Below, piece after piece: positions 12,619-22,908 of a stretch of 64,000 nt of DNA (position 1 is its first letter; each line of letters begins with the position of its first letter). The stretch is taken from assembly GCA_016617855.1 (NCBI GenBank), contig JAECUM010033632.1, positions 1 through 64,000 on the forward strand, read 5' to 3'. A program made the translations under genes and the position numbers. Below the pieces are notes generated by a model that did no database searches, was not told the DNA's origin, and saw only the letters and a list, made by a program, of their open reading frames with translations. Source of the stretch: Megalonaias nervosa. Taxonomy: Eukaryota > Mollusca > Bivalvia > Unionida > Unionidae.

Positions 12619-13620
12619 AAGAGTAACTGTACTGAGAAGATTTTGGTACTTAATGCATCTAGCTATAAAATAAAATATAGTAACTTATTCAAAAAGTATA
12701 GGAGTACATGGTCTTTCATATGTACATCTTATAATAATGCCCATAATATCTACAAGTTACAGGAATCCATTGGAAATTGAAAATGGTTCCATCCGCAAGA
12801 TACTGTGATATATTGCATCCATTAAAAAGTGAATAATTGCAATAAATGATAATATGAGAGCAGAATTATTTGGTAACTTTTTGTCTTCAGCTGGTGTACC
12901 AAATTTCACAACAGATCATCGAAAACTGTAAGACTAATGCAGTTTTGTTGACATGGTTCGGTCTCGCACAACATTCAGCTGTATGTAAAAAACTGCAGTA
13001 GTGCAAAACATAATATTGTAGGAGCAGAATTATTTGTCAATATGTGCATCTTCTGATGGAAACGATGTTTATGTACGAAGTTTCATAACAATCTATAAAT
13101 AACTGAGACTGTGTTTCTTCGTGATTCTGTGTGATGGAATAAAGATGGACAAATGGAGATGATAAATTGTATGAAATTAAAACAAAATTAAATCCTCCGA
13201 GAGTCTGCGAGTGCAAGTCGGTGTATGTTTGATCTTTATACAGTATATAGTCTTGGCAGATTTACGTTAATAATGCATCCATCCAAGTTAGTTGACGAAG
13301 GAAATAAATAATTTTTAATAAATGTCATGCATGTTTATTTTACTATTGTGAAAATTGTCAGCATTTTCTTTTCTTGTTGTTTGTGTCGTTTTTTTTCACA
13401 AGTTTCAACAAATGTTAACAGAAAAGCCAATTGCTAGCAAGCAAGCAGTACATATATTTTCATTGGAAACAGGTTTTTGAGTTGTGCTGTTCTTTAGTGT
13501 TAGTTGTCAAGTTTTGTATACATGTTTTTGTAACTCAGTAGTAGTTTACCTACCTTCCGCAAATAATAAAACCAGATAGTGAAAATTAAGTGTCAGTGAA
13601 TGTTCAACATATCAGCAATA
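12619..13620. other. non-coding stretch, no gene seen
   Basis: Nothing recognisable beyond AT-rich sequence. Confidence 0.5.
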
Positions 13621-13806
13621 CCAGTGGGACACAGTAATATTCCTTACCACTCGGACACAGTAGTAGTCCATACCAGTGGGACACAGTATCAATCCATACC
13701 AGTGGGACACGGTAATAGTCCATACCAATGGGACAGTTTTAATCTATACCAGTGGGACACAGTAGTAGTCCATGCAAGTGGGACACAGTAGTAGTCCTTA
13801 CCAGTG
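13621..13806. repeat. 26-bp tandem repeat, about seven copies
   Basis: Units read ccagtgggacacagta followed by a variable 10-bp tail ending ccata or cctta. One unit is shortened near 13730. The open frame through the array is a repeat artefact. Confidence 0.92.
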
Positions 13807-14039
13807 AATAATCAAGGTAATAGGTGTCCAGAAAATAAACATTTTACTGAATCAGGTAACACATGTGATGGTTACAATAGATATAGCCATGTATTCTCAA
13901 CCTGTTTTGAGCATGAAAATTACATAATTCCAAAATAATTTTATTCAAAATTGCAGATAGTAGAAAGTTTGAAAACTTGATCCTTAAGCTTCAGTTTCAT
14001 GCTCAGTAACTTTAGAGAGCTAAGTGGCATGGTCTTCTT

Positions 14040-14769
14040 ATGCTACTTTGAACATGTCATGAATAGAGGGTAGGGGGTATGATTAGGTTAGGTTACCGCG
14101 AATTGTCATGTACAGAGAATAAGAGATGTGGTCCTGTAGTGGTACTTGTGAACATGTCATTTCTACTTGAATAAGGAGAATAGACCTATCACGTTACTGT
14201 GAACATTTCATGTAGAGAGAATATGAGATGTGGTCCTGTAATGGTACTTGTGAACATGTCATTTCTACTTGAATAAGGAGTGTGGGCCTGTCATGTTACT
14301 GTTAACATTTCATGTAGAGAGAATATGGAATGTGGTCCTGTAATGGCACTTGTGAACATGTCATTTCTACTTGAATAAGGAGTGTGGACCTGTCATGTTA
14401 CTGTGAACATTTCATGTAGAGAGAATATGGGATGTGGTCCTGTAATGGCACTTGTGAACATGTCATTTCTACTTGAATAAGGAGTGTGGACCTGTCATGT
14501 TACTGTGAACATTTCATGTAGAGAGAGTATGGGATGTGGTCCTGTAATATTGCTGTCAACATGTCAAATATAGAGAATATGTGGTGTAGTCTGTAAAGGT
14601 ACTGTGAACATGTCATGTCTACAAAATAAGGTGTATTGTCGTGTGATGTTACTGTCAACATGTCATGTCTACAAAATAAGGTGTATTGTCGTGTGATGTT
14701 ACTGTGAACATGTCATGTCTACAAAATAAGGTGTATTGTCGTGTGATGTTACTGTCAACATGTCATAAA
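14040..14769. repeat. compound minisatellite: 102-bp unit then 50-bp unit
   Basis: The marker gtggtcctgta recurs near 14128, 14230, 14332, 14434 and 14536, giving a 102-bp period. Each unit contains gtgaacatgtcatttctact and gaacatttcatgtagagag. From about 14646 the array changes to a 50-bp unit containing acaaaataaggtgtattgtc, with starts near 14647, 14697 and 14747. The 50-bp unit shares its gaacatgtcatg part with the 102-bp unit, so it probably derives from it. Confidence 0.9.
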
Positions 14770-15764
14770 TATATGATACATTTCACACGTACGACGACAA
14801 ACATTTCTCCAAAATGCATGCTTGTGTATGAACTGCATTATGAATTTGATTGTAGATACGTATACAATTTAATTGGTCGTTAAGGGTGAGTCAGAAGACA
14901 ATGTAAATTATTTATAAATAGATGTCTTTTCTATGGAGGACGCTGTCAAAGGTACATGTACTATGAATTTCTATGAGTACATAGATATATGGTTTGTATT
15001 TCCTACAAATACCTGATATAATTTACTTTTATTATAGATATTTTGTCCAGAGGTAAAGCAAACACATCGAAAAGGGAACTGTGTAAATCTTCCAGTTTAT
15101 AGTTTCGTTAAGTATTTAGTGCAGTATAATTCACAGTGAGAATGGATAAAATTAAGATGCCTCTGTCCATGTCAGAGAGTTATAGATTATATGCAGGGAA
15201 AATGATTTACTTGTTTTTATTGATTTCTTTGTCTTTTTTGTATTCTAGTTAAAAATTTCATTAGGTAACACTGGTCTACACTCAATGCTTTCGAAATAAA
15301 TATAGTCAAACGTTACTAATTCTGGATCACTGAGAACGAAAATGATGCTTAAAATTGTTGATTGGCTCTAGTTTTAAAGATATGATACTGGGTCAGTATA
15401 TACGACTCTTGACTTGGGAATGGTGGAGGATAAGTGAGTTATAAAGGGAAGGGATCTAAATTTAAACCAGAAATGACTAAAATACATCTTTGAATGGATC
15501 TATGACTCGGTTTGGACAGTACTTGCTTTTTAGGTAAAACAATGAATGATGCAATCTGAAGCTGGTATTGCGTCATACATGATAGGAATTGCATCATGTT
15601 ATTCTTAGACGTCATAGATGATGCAATCATAACTAAGCTTATATTACTCTGCTGAATAAATTTCCCTATATCAGCTTTAGAGTTCATACAATGTCGTGCT
15701 CTCTTATTTGTCAGTGTTTGATTTTGCAGAGGGACACATTTCTGTTTAGCCAAAGTGAGCAGAG
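14770..15764. other. non-coding stretch before the pseudogene
   Basis: No gene seen. The last 230 bp contain short inverted copies of gatgcaatc and gatgatgcaatc and may belong to the 5' flank of the repetitive family annotated next. Confidence 0.45.
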
Positions 15765-17450
15765 ATGCCTCGTACTTGTGCGAACAATGCAGATAATTTC
15801 CGCTATGTTTGTGGTGAAGTGACGTTTGCATCACAAAAGCGCAGTATAACCACTATGGTTGGGAAACCCAATCACCTTTATTTTGGCTGCAAAATTAGAG
15901 ATCAATAGGTGGGCCCCACACATATGCTGGAACACTTGTGCAACAAATCTTCGCCAGTGGCTGAACAGGAAAGGGAAATCTATGCCTTTTTGCAGTGCCA
16001 CTGATTTGAAGAGAGCTAACAAATCATATCAGCAATCGTTACTTCTGCATGGTGCCTCCAGTTGGGAAAGGTGTGTTAAAGAAGAAAAAGTGGACTGTGC
16101 ATTATTCCAATATTCCATCAGCTATACGCCCAGTACCCCACAGAGGACTGCCGGTTCCTGATGCACCAGAATCATTTTCACTTAAGTCAGACGAGGAAGA
16201 GGATGAAACTTCTAGCCCTGAACCATCAAGTCACATGACCCATATTTTCTCCCATCCTCCTCCCCTGAACCGCACCTCATAACACAATGTGAACTAAATG
16301 ACCTTGTCAGCGATTGGGAACAACACAAGAGTAAGGCAGAGCTGTTGAGCTCCAGACTACAGCAGTGGAATCTCCTGACAGGTGATGTTGGGGTTCCCAT
16401 GTTCTGTTGTTCTGTGACCTTCAAAAGGAGATTGTCCCATTCTTCTTCATGGAAGGTGATCTTGTAGCCTGCTACAACATCGATGGTGTGATGGCAGCCG
16501 TCAACATCGTTCACGATCCAGATGAGTGGAGACTGTTCATTGATTCATCGAAGACGAGTCTTAAATCTGTTTTGCTGCATAATGGCAATGTTTTGCCATC
16601 AGTTCCAGTTGATCATGTAGTCCATATGAACGAAAACTTTGAAAACATGAAACAAATTTTGAGGTGCATAAACTATGATTAACATCAGTAGTATCTTTGT
16701 GACAATTTGAAGGTTTTTGCTCTCTTGCTTGCTCTGCAGACCGGATACACCAAGTACTGCTGTCTTCTCTGCGAATGGGATAGTCGTGCGAGAGATTCTC
16801 ACTTCATCAAGAGAGATTGGCCACTCCGACAGTCATTGGAGCCTGGGAGGAAAAGTGTTCAGCATCCACCACTTCTTGAATTACGGAAGATTTTGTTACT
16901 ACCATTGCACATCAAACTGGGTCTGATGAAGAATTTTGTTATGGCCATGGACAAAACACAAGCAGCATTCAAGTACCTGCGTGCAAAATGTCCAAGGTTA
17001 AGTGAAGCTAAGATAAAGGAAGTCGTCTTTGTTGGTCCTCAGATTCGTGAATTTCTTTGAGATGATGCATTTGACCGTGCACTGCATGGCAAGGAAAGGA
17101 CGGCATGGAAAGCCTTCCAGTTAGTGGCAAACATTTTCTCGGAAACAACAAGGTAGACAACTACAGGGAGGTGGTGGAAAACCTCCTCAAGGCATACAAA
17201 AGTCTTGGTTGCAACTAAGTCACTAAAGATACATTTTTGTTTTCATTTTCAGCTAGATTTAGTTCCACCGAACTCCGGAGCAGTGAGCGACGAGCACGGC
17301 GAATAATTTTACCAGGACATTGTAACAATGTAGAAACGATATCAGGGCAAATAGAGCCTATAATTGCTTGCAGACTATTGCTGGACAGTGACAGGAGATG
17401 CTCCATTTAATAAATACAAAAGACAAGCCAAGAAGCGCTGAGTAGACACT
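15765..17450 (+). pseudogene. broken copy of a repetitive, uncharacterised protein family
   Basis: The pseudogene starts at an ATG at 15765 (MPRTCANNADNF) with an N-terminal Cys pattern that may bind zinc, and runs through several frames. An acidic Ser-rich linker follows (SDEEEDETSSPEPSSH near 16200). Conserved-looking blocks are VLLHNGNVLPSVPVDHVVH, CCLLCEWDSRARDSH, LHIKLGLMKNFVMAMDK and VFVGPQIREF, and the end reads LADYCWT and KYKRQAKKR. I recognise these blocks as a family found in many copies in arthropod, cephalopod and other invertebrate genomes, probably transposon-associated; I do not know its function. At least four frameshifts and several stops are present. No terminal inverted repeats were found. 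Confidence 0.6.
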
Positions 17451-18342
17451 GAATAAGGACTAAACTATGTACTTATATATACATAATAATTATTTGCCTT
17501 TTATTTCATAATAAATTTTGTTAATAAAACCCTTTTGCTGATATTTAAAGTGTTACATAAACAGGATAGGTGAATTATTATCATGTAAAGCAACCATAAA
17601 CGCATGAAAAGACCTAGGTTTACAATTTATGATTAAAACTTTACTGTCTACACAATATACATAGACGTAAAATCTAAAAACTTAAATATCTTAGAAACAG
17701 TCGCCAATCAGTTGTTTTAATTGTCATATTTGAATTCAGCTCATGAAAATCCATAATAAATAGCACATTTTATCTCTGAAGCAGACACTTCTAAAAAATT
17801 GTAGACAAGTGTAATTGATACAATTTCCTTTACAAACAGTGACAACGGAAAACGTGTGGTGTCCTCTGTCCATCTTAGACAATTATCCTTTTTAGGCAGG
17901 GAAATTATTTTTATTTCAATTATGATTTTTCTGTCATTTTTGCTTTCTTCAAAGGAGACGTGTTTTTTTTTCTATAAACAGGTTTTCGCTTTCAAGCTAG
18001 GTACATTAAGAGTGCACGTGGCATTAACATAATTAAAAAGGGTTATTCTTTGACGAGGTAAGAGACCACCTCCTCCTGGACCAGAGTAGCAGAACTCAAC
18101 TACCTTGCCTTAGTTCTGATGATATGCTATCATAGATCATGGGAAACAATCAGCTACACTCCTTTATCCACAGTGGCTGCCTGTTCAGAGATTTCCTTAT
18201 TTTCATGAATATGCATACACCTACTTAACCAATCATAGGCCGATAAATCAGCACTTCACCAGCTATGATATTGACTGGCTGTTGAGGGATTGATATCATC
18301 TATTTCATGAAAAGCTGCACAAATCGGCAGCCAATTATGTAT
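17451..18342. other. non-coding stretch, no gene seen
   Basis: AT-rich sequence without recognisable features. Confidence 0.5.
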
Positions 18343-18380
<38 letters not shown>

Positions 18381-18382
18381 TA

Positions 18383-18431
<49 letters not shown>
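18343..18431. repeat. (CA)n plus (AT)n compound microsatellite
   Basis: A CA run of about 38 bp is followed, after a short spacer, by an AT run of about 45 bp. Confidence 0.97.
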
Positions 18432-18434
<3 letters not shown>

Positions 18435-19547
18435 CACTTACCTGTATTTCCCGCGGCTGTGGAGCTACTTTCGTGTTTATTTGGTGACATGTACATTCTA
18501 TTTCCGCAGCAAATCCTATTTTTGGCGACTTGTAAATTCACGTGGAATAGCACAATTCTCTGTAGCCATTTTGAATTTCGCGCTAGACATGACTGTTACA
18601 AAATACGTTAAGTGTCTAAAGTGTACGCAGGTGTGTTCCGGAAAGATTTGCATGTAGAAAAATTGCACATTTTAATGAACAGGTGACATCATACCGACAT
18701 ATCGTCCATCATTATCAACACAGATTTGGGTGTGGGTGGGTGATTTATCGGTCTAAAGCAATCAAAGCTAGCATAAGTAATATTATCTTGCTATTGTGTT
18801 GCAACATGAGCTTTTATGCTGTTTTAATGAGCTAGTCAAAGTTTCTTTATTATCGATCGATAAAATAGTCACTTCCACTGATATTTAGAAGATTATTACA
18901 TCGTGTTGTTGGTGACGTGTTGTTGTTTATGCATACTCAGAACAAGGAAATCTCCACACAGGTACCCATGGGTGGCAGATGGGCATACCAGATTGTTGCC
19001 AGTGGCTTGCAAAGCTGATGATACTTTTGCCCTAACGTAAGACCAACTTTTACTAAGTAGTGTCTCATAAACGAGTTTATGATAGTGTTCATGATTGAAT
19101 GTGCATGTCTTTCAGCAGGAGATGCGTCCATGTATGATACAAAAATATTCAGCTTTGAAACAGTTTCACTTGAAACTATATTAAAAACAATAATTTATCA
19201 TGTGTAGTTTGAAGATAATTCTAAAGCTAAAAGGAGTGCATATTTATTTTGTATCATTATTATTTTGGCCACAGTGCACATATTGCATATAATGTACACA
19301 GGATTTACATGTTGGAAGTGAAAGGAAAAATAAGGAAAGAAAAATATGATTATACAGGCGTTATATTTACTGACACCCATGATTGTCATTTGAAACCGAG
19401 TGGAATAATTTATGGAGAGCGAACAGTGTTAAATGTCTGTTTGAAATCAAAGTAGAGCAAAATTGTAGGATACAAAATGGGTCACTGTGACAAGGAATAT
19501 ATTTCATACTTCCAGAAATTACATGCCTGCATGCCAATATTCTGTTT
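18432..19547. other. non-coding stretch, no gene seen
   Basis: No recognised feature. Confidence 0.45.
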
Positions 19548-19914
19548 CCTACGGAAGCCCATTACAGCCAGGTAAAAAAAATAAAACTTGCGTTTTTATG
19601 AGACAGTATTGCGTAATTACGAGATAGTATTGGGTAACTACGAGATATTGCATAATTAAGAGATAACATTGCGCTATTACGAGATAACATTGCGTTATTA
19701 CGAGATATTATTGCGTTATTACGAGATACAATTGCGTTATTTCGAGATAATATTGCGTTATTACAAGATAATATTGCGTTATTACGAGATAATATTACGT
19801 TATTACGAGATAGTATTGCGTTATTACGAGATAGTATTGCGTTAATACGAGATAACATTGCGTAATTACGAGATAACATTGCGTTATTACGAGATAGCAT
19901 TGAGTTGCTACGAG
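19548..19914 (-). repeat. left part of a dispersed repeat with a 21-bp satellite, split by element 1
   Basis: An edge sequence (tacggaagcccatta, then ccaggtaaaaaaaataaaa) is followed by about 15 copies of a 21-bp unit containing cattgcgttattacgaga. The same edge and array occur inverted at 62240-63285. The other part of this copy resumes at 40317, directly after element 1, so the virus-like element inserted into this repeat. The last six bases, tacgag at 19909-19914, are the left target-site duplication. Confidence 0.9.
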
Positions 19915-19932
19915 AATAGTGAAGTGGGATAC

Positions 19933-20056
19933 TATAGCGACAATGGGAAAATACATTACAGCCCCCCCCCCCCTGGACCGTATAGCGACACGATTTATAG
20001 CGACAAAAAATCACCCTGGGACTGTATAGCGACAATGGGAATTTTGTATAGCAACA
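19933..20056 (+). promoter_or_regulatory. terminal iteron-like repeats TATAGCGACA
   Basis: The 10-mer tatagcgaca occurs at 19933, 19981, 19996 and 20025, with a variant (tatagcaaca) at 20047. Two copies continue as caatggga. They are mirrored in the right TIR at about 40177-40298. A poly-C/poly-G tract (19961-19973) lies between the first two copies. The location at the extreme end suggests binding sites for the terminal protein, polymerase or integrase; this is inference. Confidence 0.6.
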
Positions 20057-20138
20057 AGAGGAATGGAACAGGTGGGATGACGTCACGGTAATGGACACTT
20101 GTAACAATGTAGCAAGGGACTGACCTGAATACGCGCAG

Positions 20139-20861
20139 TTACCACTCTAGGGAGGGACAAATACAATAGAGAGAGACAGAGACATAGATAAACATATAGA
20201 TAACACACACAGATAGGCAAATTTTTGAATAAATATCTTTTCGAGGCAGTGGAGTGGCCGTGAAAAGGGCCTTTGGTTTTTGCTTCCATTGTCTCCAGTT
20301 CTTCCACCAGCTTCTTAATTTTCCAATGATTCCTTTCTTCGTCTTTTTCTTTTCTTCGTCTGGAATCCAGTCTGGATGTCCCATGTCTCTAAATTTTTTC
20401 TGTATTTTCATCCAGTTAATGTTCAGTCTTTCAAAGTCCTCTTTCTTGTTTTGGTTTTCCTTCTCCTTTCTCTCTTTTGTCCATATCTCTTTTATTTTCT
20501 TCACCTCTTCTCCCATTATCTTTTTCATAATCTCTTCTCCTTTCTTTAAGCCGTCTAAGTCTTTTTTGACGGAAAGCCACTCGGTTAAATGAAATATGTC
20601 TTCCAAATAACATCTGACTTCTATAACAATATCAATCACCTGTTTCAAAGTTCCCACTCTTACATATTTAAGTTGTATGAAGCCTCTCAACTTCTCCGCT
20701 TCCTCCACTAACATCCCTTGTAATTCAAAACTGGCTACTTTCAGTCTGGTCAGCAAGTCTTGGCTGCCTGGGAACCTGCATTCCTTTTCAAGCCTATCCA
20801 GTACGTATGATCCATCCATTATCCAATACCAACTGTCTTTTAATTGGTTAAATACTTCCAT
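20139..20861 (-). CDS. TIR-encoded lysine-rich protein of unknown function (intact copy)
   Basis: A 240-codon frame starting MEVFNQLKDSWYWIMDG. The first 100 residues are mixed and hydrophobic; residues about 110-190 are a charged Lys/Glu-rich, probably helical or coiled-coil stretch (EEVKKIKEIWTKERKEKE); a Trp-rich patch (RSWWKNWRQW) follows. The C-terminus becomes hydrophobic but may simply be read-on into repeat sequence. I do not recognise the family. It lies wholly within the left TIR and so has a mirrored, frameshifted twin at 39369. The promoter module at 20871-20965 sits directly upstream, with its palindrome 11 bp from the ATG, which supports this start. TIR location and its own promoter suggest an early or regulatory role, but that is inference. 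Confidence 0.65.
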   Translation of the reverse strand: MEVFNQLKDSWYWIMDGSYVLDRLEKECRFPGSQDLLTRLKVASFELQGMLVEEAEKLRGFIQLKYVRVGTLKQVIDIVIEVRCYLEDIFHLTEWLSVKKDLDGLKKGEEIMKKIMGEEVKKIKEIWTKERKEKENQNKKEDFERLNINWMKIQKKFRDMGHPDWIPDEEKKKTKKGIIGKLRSWWKNWRQWKQKPKALFTATPLPRKDIYSKICLSVCVIYMFIYVSVSLYCICPSLEW

Positions 20862-20870
20862 CTTGATAGC

Positions 20871-20965
20871 TGTTGACTAGTCAACGTGGGTAGCCAGACC
20901 GACTAGCGTTCCGCGTTATATACGTCAAGCACGGACGTGAACGAAAACATCCATTACACTCACTT
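20871..20965 (-). promoter_or_regulatory. promoter module, copy 1 (palindrome plus TATA)
   Basis: Reading on the minus strand: GGATGTTTTCGTTCACGTCC, then TATA-like GTATATAAC (20915-20923), then GTCTGGCTACC, then the perfect 14-bp palindrome GTTGACTAGTCAAC (20872-20885), then the ATG at 20861. The same order recurs at 21777 and 22498. Confidence 0.75.
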
Positions 20966-21050
20966 CACATATTATATACTATCCACACAAACGGATGAGA
21001 ATGCATAAAATATACACACTATACTATCCACACAAACGAAGGAAGAGAAG

Positions 21051-21051
<1 letters not shown>

Positions 21052-21093
<42 letters not shown>
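21052..21093. repeat. (CA)n microsatellite
   Basis: CA dinucleotide run just inside the end of the left TIR. Confidence 0.97.
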
Positions 21094-21100
<7 letters not shown>

Positions 21101-21236
21101 AACAGTAAAAGAGTGAGTGTTTATAGTCACACTACTCTACATTCACACAAATTGGCAACTTGAATAGTCTCTCTTTTCTAGTGATTTGGTTAGCCCTGAG
21201 AAGGGCTGTTTTTCTTGGAACTCCAATTGCACCTGG

Positions 21237-21605
21237 CTAATGGTGGCACCTACCAGGTCTGGCCCCACAGTCGCAACGTCGGCTCCAGTCCTGATCCCAA
21301 CTGATGCGTGTGATTGGGAGCGCAGAGGGAGCCTGACTGGCTTCATTATTCCAGTCTTCAGTCTGAGGGATAGTAAACACTTGTTCCCTCCTTCTTTTAT
21401 TCCACACCCTGGGATGATGTTGCTGAAGCTGCGGCTCCCACTCTTGCCGCTGTCTCTCTAACTCCTCCAAGGCCTCCTCCTCCCAATTGTCAATTTGAAG
21501 GACAGCGGCTCTCAGTCGTTGTGGTGCTGGTAGTGGCTGCGGTGTTGGTAGTGGTTGTGTAGGCGTCTTCACCTCAGGCGTGACCTCACAGACAAATCTT
21601 AGCAT
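21237..21605 (-). CDS. Pro/Gln-rich protein of unknown function, second of two overlapping frames
   Basis: A 122-codon frame with a Pro-Gln-Pro-rich N-terminal part (TPTQPLPTPQPLPAPQ), a charged helical middle rich in Glu/Gln (NWEEEALEELERQRQEWEP) and a short C-terminal Cys pair. It overlaps the preceding 55-codon frame (21599-21766) by a few bases, with the upstream stop and this ATG sharing sequence (ATGCTAA on the minus strand). The two may be one protein broken by a frameshift, or joined by ribosomal frameshifting. The promoter module lies upstream of the first frame, not of this one, so the first option is likelier. No known domain. Confidence 0.45.
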   Translation of the reverse strand: MLRFVCEVTPEVKTPTQPLPTPQPLPAPQRLRAAVLQIDNWEEEALEELERQRQEWEPQLQQHHPRVWNKRRREQVFTIPQTEDWNNEASQAPSALPITRISWDQDWSRRCDCGARPGRCHH

Positions 21606-21766
21606 GAGGTGAGGCAGGATTCCTCTCTTCTTTTCTTCTTCCTTTTTTCCTCCTCTTCTTTTAACCTGGCTTCCTCCTGTACCGCCTCCATAGCCAACTC
21701 ATCTAGAAGGCGCCTGGCATGCTCCAGGTGCATCTGGAGTTCCAACAGTTTTTGTAGTCTGCTCAT
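21599..21766 (-). CDS. short charged coiled-coil frame behind promoter module 2
   Basis: A 55-codon frame beginning MSRLQKLLELQMHLEHARR and ending in a Glu/Lys/Arg-rich run before the stop. The heptad-like Leu spacing suggests a coiled coil. The ATG at 21766 lies 11 bp downstream of the palindrome at 21777-21790, exactly the spacing seen for the TIR gene, so this is very probably the true start of the transcription unit that continues into 21237-21605. Function unknown. Confidence 0.5.
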   Translation of the reverse strand: MSRLQKLLELQMHLEHARRLLDELAMEAVQEEARLKEEEEKRKKKRREESCLTSC

Positions 21767-21776
21767 CTTATTTTAA

Positions 21777-21870
21777 GTTGACTAGTCAACAATGGTAGCC
21801 TGACTGACGAGTGCTCTGCTTTATATTTCTGGAGTACGAACGTGAAGGAAAACATCCCTTTCACCAAAAC
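21777..21870 (-). promoter_or_regulatory. promoter module, copy 2
   Basis: Same order as copy 1 on the minus strand: GGATGTTTTCCTTCACGTTC, AAATATAAAG TATA-like box (21819-21828), GGCTACC, perfect palindrome GTTGACTAGTCAAC (21777-21790), then ATG. Confidence 0.75.
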
Positions 21871-22104
21871 TTACCATAACCCCAAAAACATGGAACGCGC
21901 GGACCTAAAAGAGTCACTCACGTTGAATTTTTACTTACAAACACAGACACACACAGTCCGACAAGACAGAGAAAGTAAGTGCTTATAGACACACTTCTTT
22001 TTTTTAAACATACACACACACACACACACACAGATTTTTTTTGGCAAATTGAATTAGTATGTCTTTTCTAGAGTATTGGGGTAGCCCTGAAAAGGGCTGT
22101 TTTT

Positions 22105-22492
22105 TTAGTTTAGAGGAGTGATGGCAATCTTTTTTTTACTGTCTAATATTGCATCCCCGTCTGGCAGCAGGCTTTTCTCTACGATACGGCCTGCTTCTGC
22201 GGAAAGAGAAGGAGAACCCTTTGGTGTCCACACGGCACTCGACAAAACCTCTGTCTGGTTCTTGCTGCTGCTGCTGTTGTTGTTGCTGTTCTCTCTGCTT
22301 CTGAAGTCTGTACTTCTCTGTCCATTCTTCTTGTTCTTTCTTGATTTCCTCTCTGAAGACCTATTCTCTCAGATCTTGGGCTATGGATAATATCCTGACA
22401 TTCTCTATCTCTTCAGGCTTAGGTATCAGTTTTAGCCTGACACGATGTAAATTGACGTAAGCTTCGTTCAGCTTGGCTAGTCTGGAAGGCAT
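22105..22492 (-). CDS. accessory protein behind promoter module 3, two overlapping frames
   Basis: The first frame starts MPSRLAKLNEAYVNLHRVR at 22492 and stops at 22361 after about 43 codons. A second frame, overlapping the end of the first, runs on to 22105 through a Ser/Asn-rich stretch (polyglutamine-like CAG/CAA run in another frame) and ends with AGRIVEKSLLPDGDAIL. The layout, an initial short charged frame behind the shared promoter module followed by an overlapping longer frame, repeats that of 21237-21766. Either both genes carry a similar frameshift, or frameshifted expression is normal. I recognise no domain. Confidence 0.4.
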
Positions 22493-22497
22493 CTTCA

Positions 22498-22590
22498 CAG
22501 ATTGACGAGTCAACAGTGGATGGCCAGACTGAAGACCAACCCGCTTTATATGGTTCAAACGCGGACGCGATAGAAAACATCCCTACTAGG
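22498..22590 (-). promoter_or_regulatory. promoter module, copy 3, and non-coding spacer beyond
   Basis: Minus-strand order: GGATGTTTTCTATCGCGTCC, CATATAAAG TATA-like box (22544-22552), GTCTGGCCATCC, imperfect palindrome GTTGACTCGTCAAT (one centre base and one end base changed), then ATG at 22492. From 22590 to 22908 the sequence is A/T-rich and I see no gene. Confidence 0.7.
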
Positions 22591-22908
22591 GTTTTTTGTT
22601 TAGGTCGGAACGTTATGATAGCGATTGTCATGGTTAGGGATAGAGAGAAAGTCAAAGAGCATATATTCACAGTCTTTTTTTGAAAACAAACAACAGACAC
22701 ATTTTTTTCAAAAGACAACATTTTTTATTCAAACAAACAATCAACTACTAACAATTAACAAATAACAATAACATCAAAAAAATTATTTTTGACAAGGTTG
22801 ACAACGTTGTGAAATCATGTGAGATTTCCATTGATGGAAGTCATGAGGCCATTGATGTACACTACGTTTCCAAGCTAAAGACAAAAGATAGCCATAATGG
22901 TCACAACA

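Larger units (their letters stand above)
19915..21043 (+). repeat. element 1 left terminal inverted repeat (about 1.13 kb)
   Basis: This sequence matches the reverse complement of 39340-40316 followed by 35610-35762. It includes the TIR gene, its promoter module and terminal iteron-like repeats. Only scattered substitutions and a few indels separate the arms, suggesting a fairly recent insertion. Confidence 0.92.

Noticed and set aside
12490..14769. Minisatellites considered as CRISPR-like or protein-coding repeats
   Set aside because: Tandem units without spacers; frames are not conserved between units.
15439..15834. 131-codon minus-strand frame
   Set aside because: It overlaps the start of the plus-strand repetitive pseudogene and has no recognisable domain.
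19562..20107. 181-codon minus-strand frame with repeated SRNNA peptide
   Set aside because: Same 21-bp satellite, read through the element 1 boundary.
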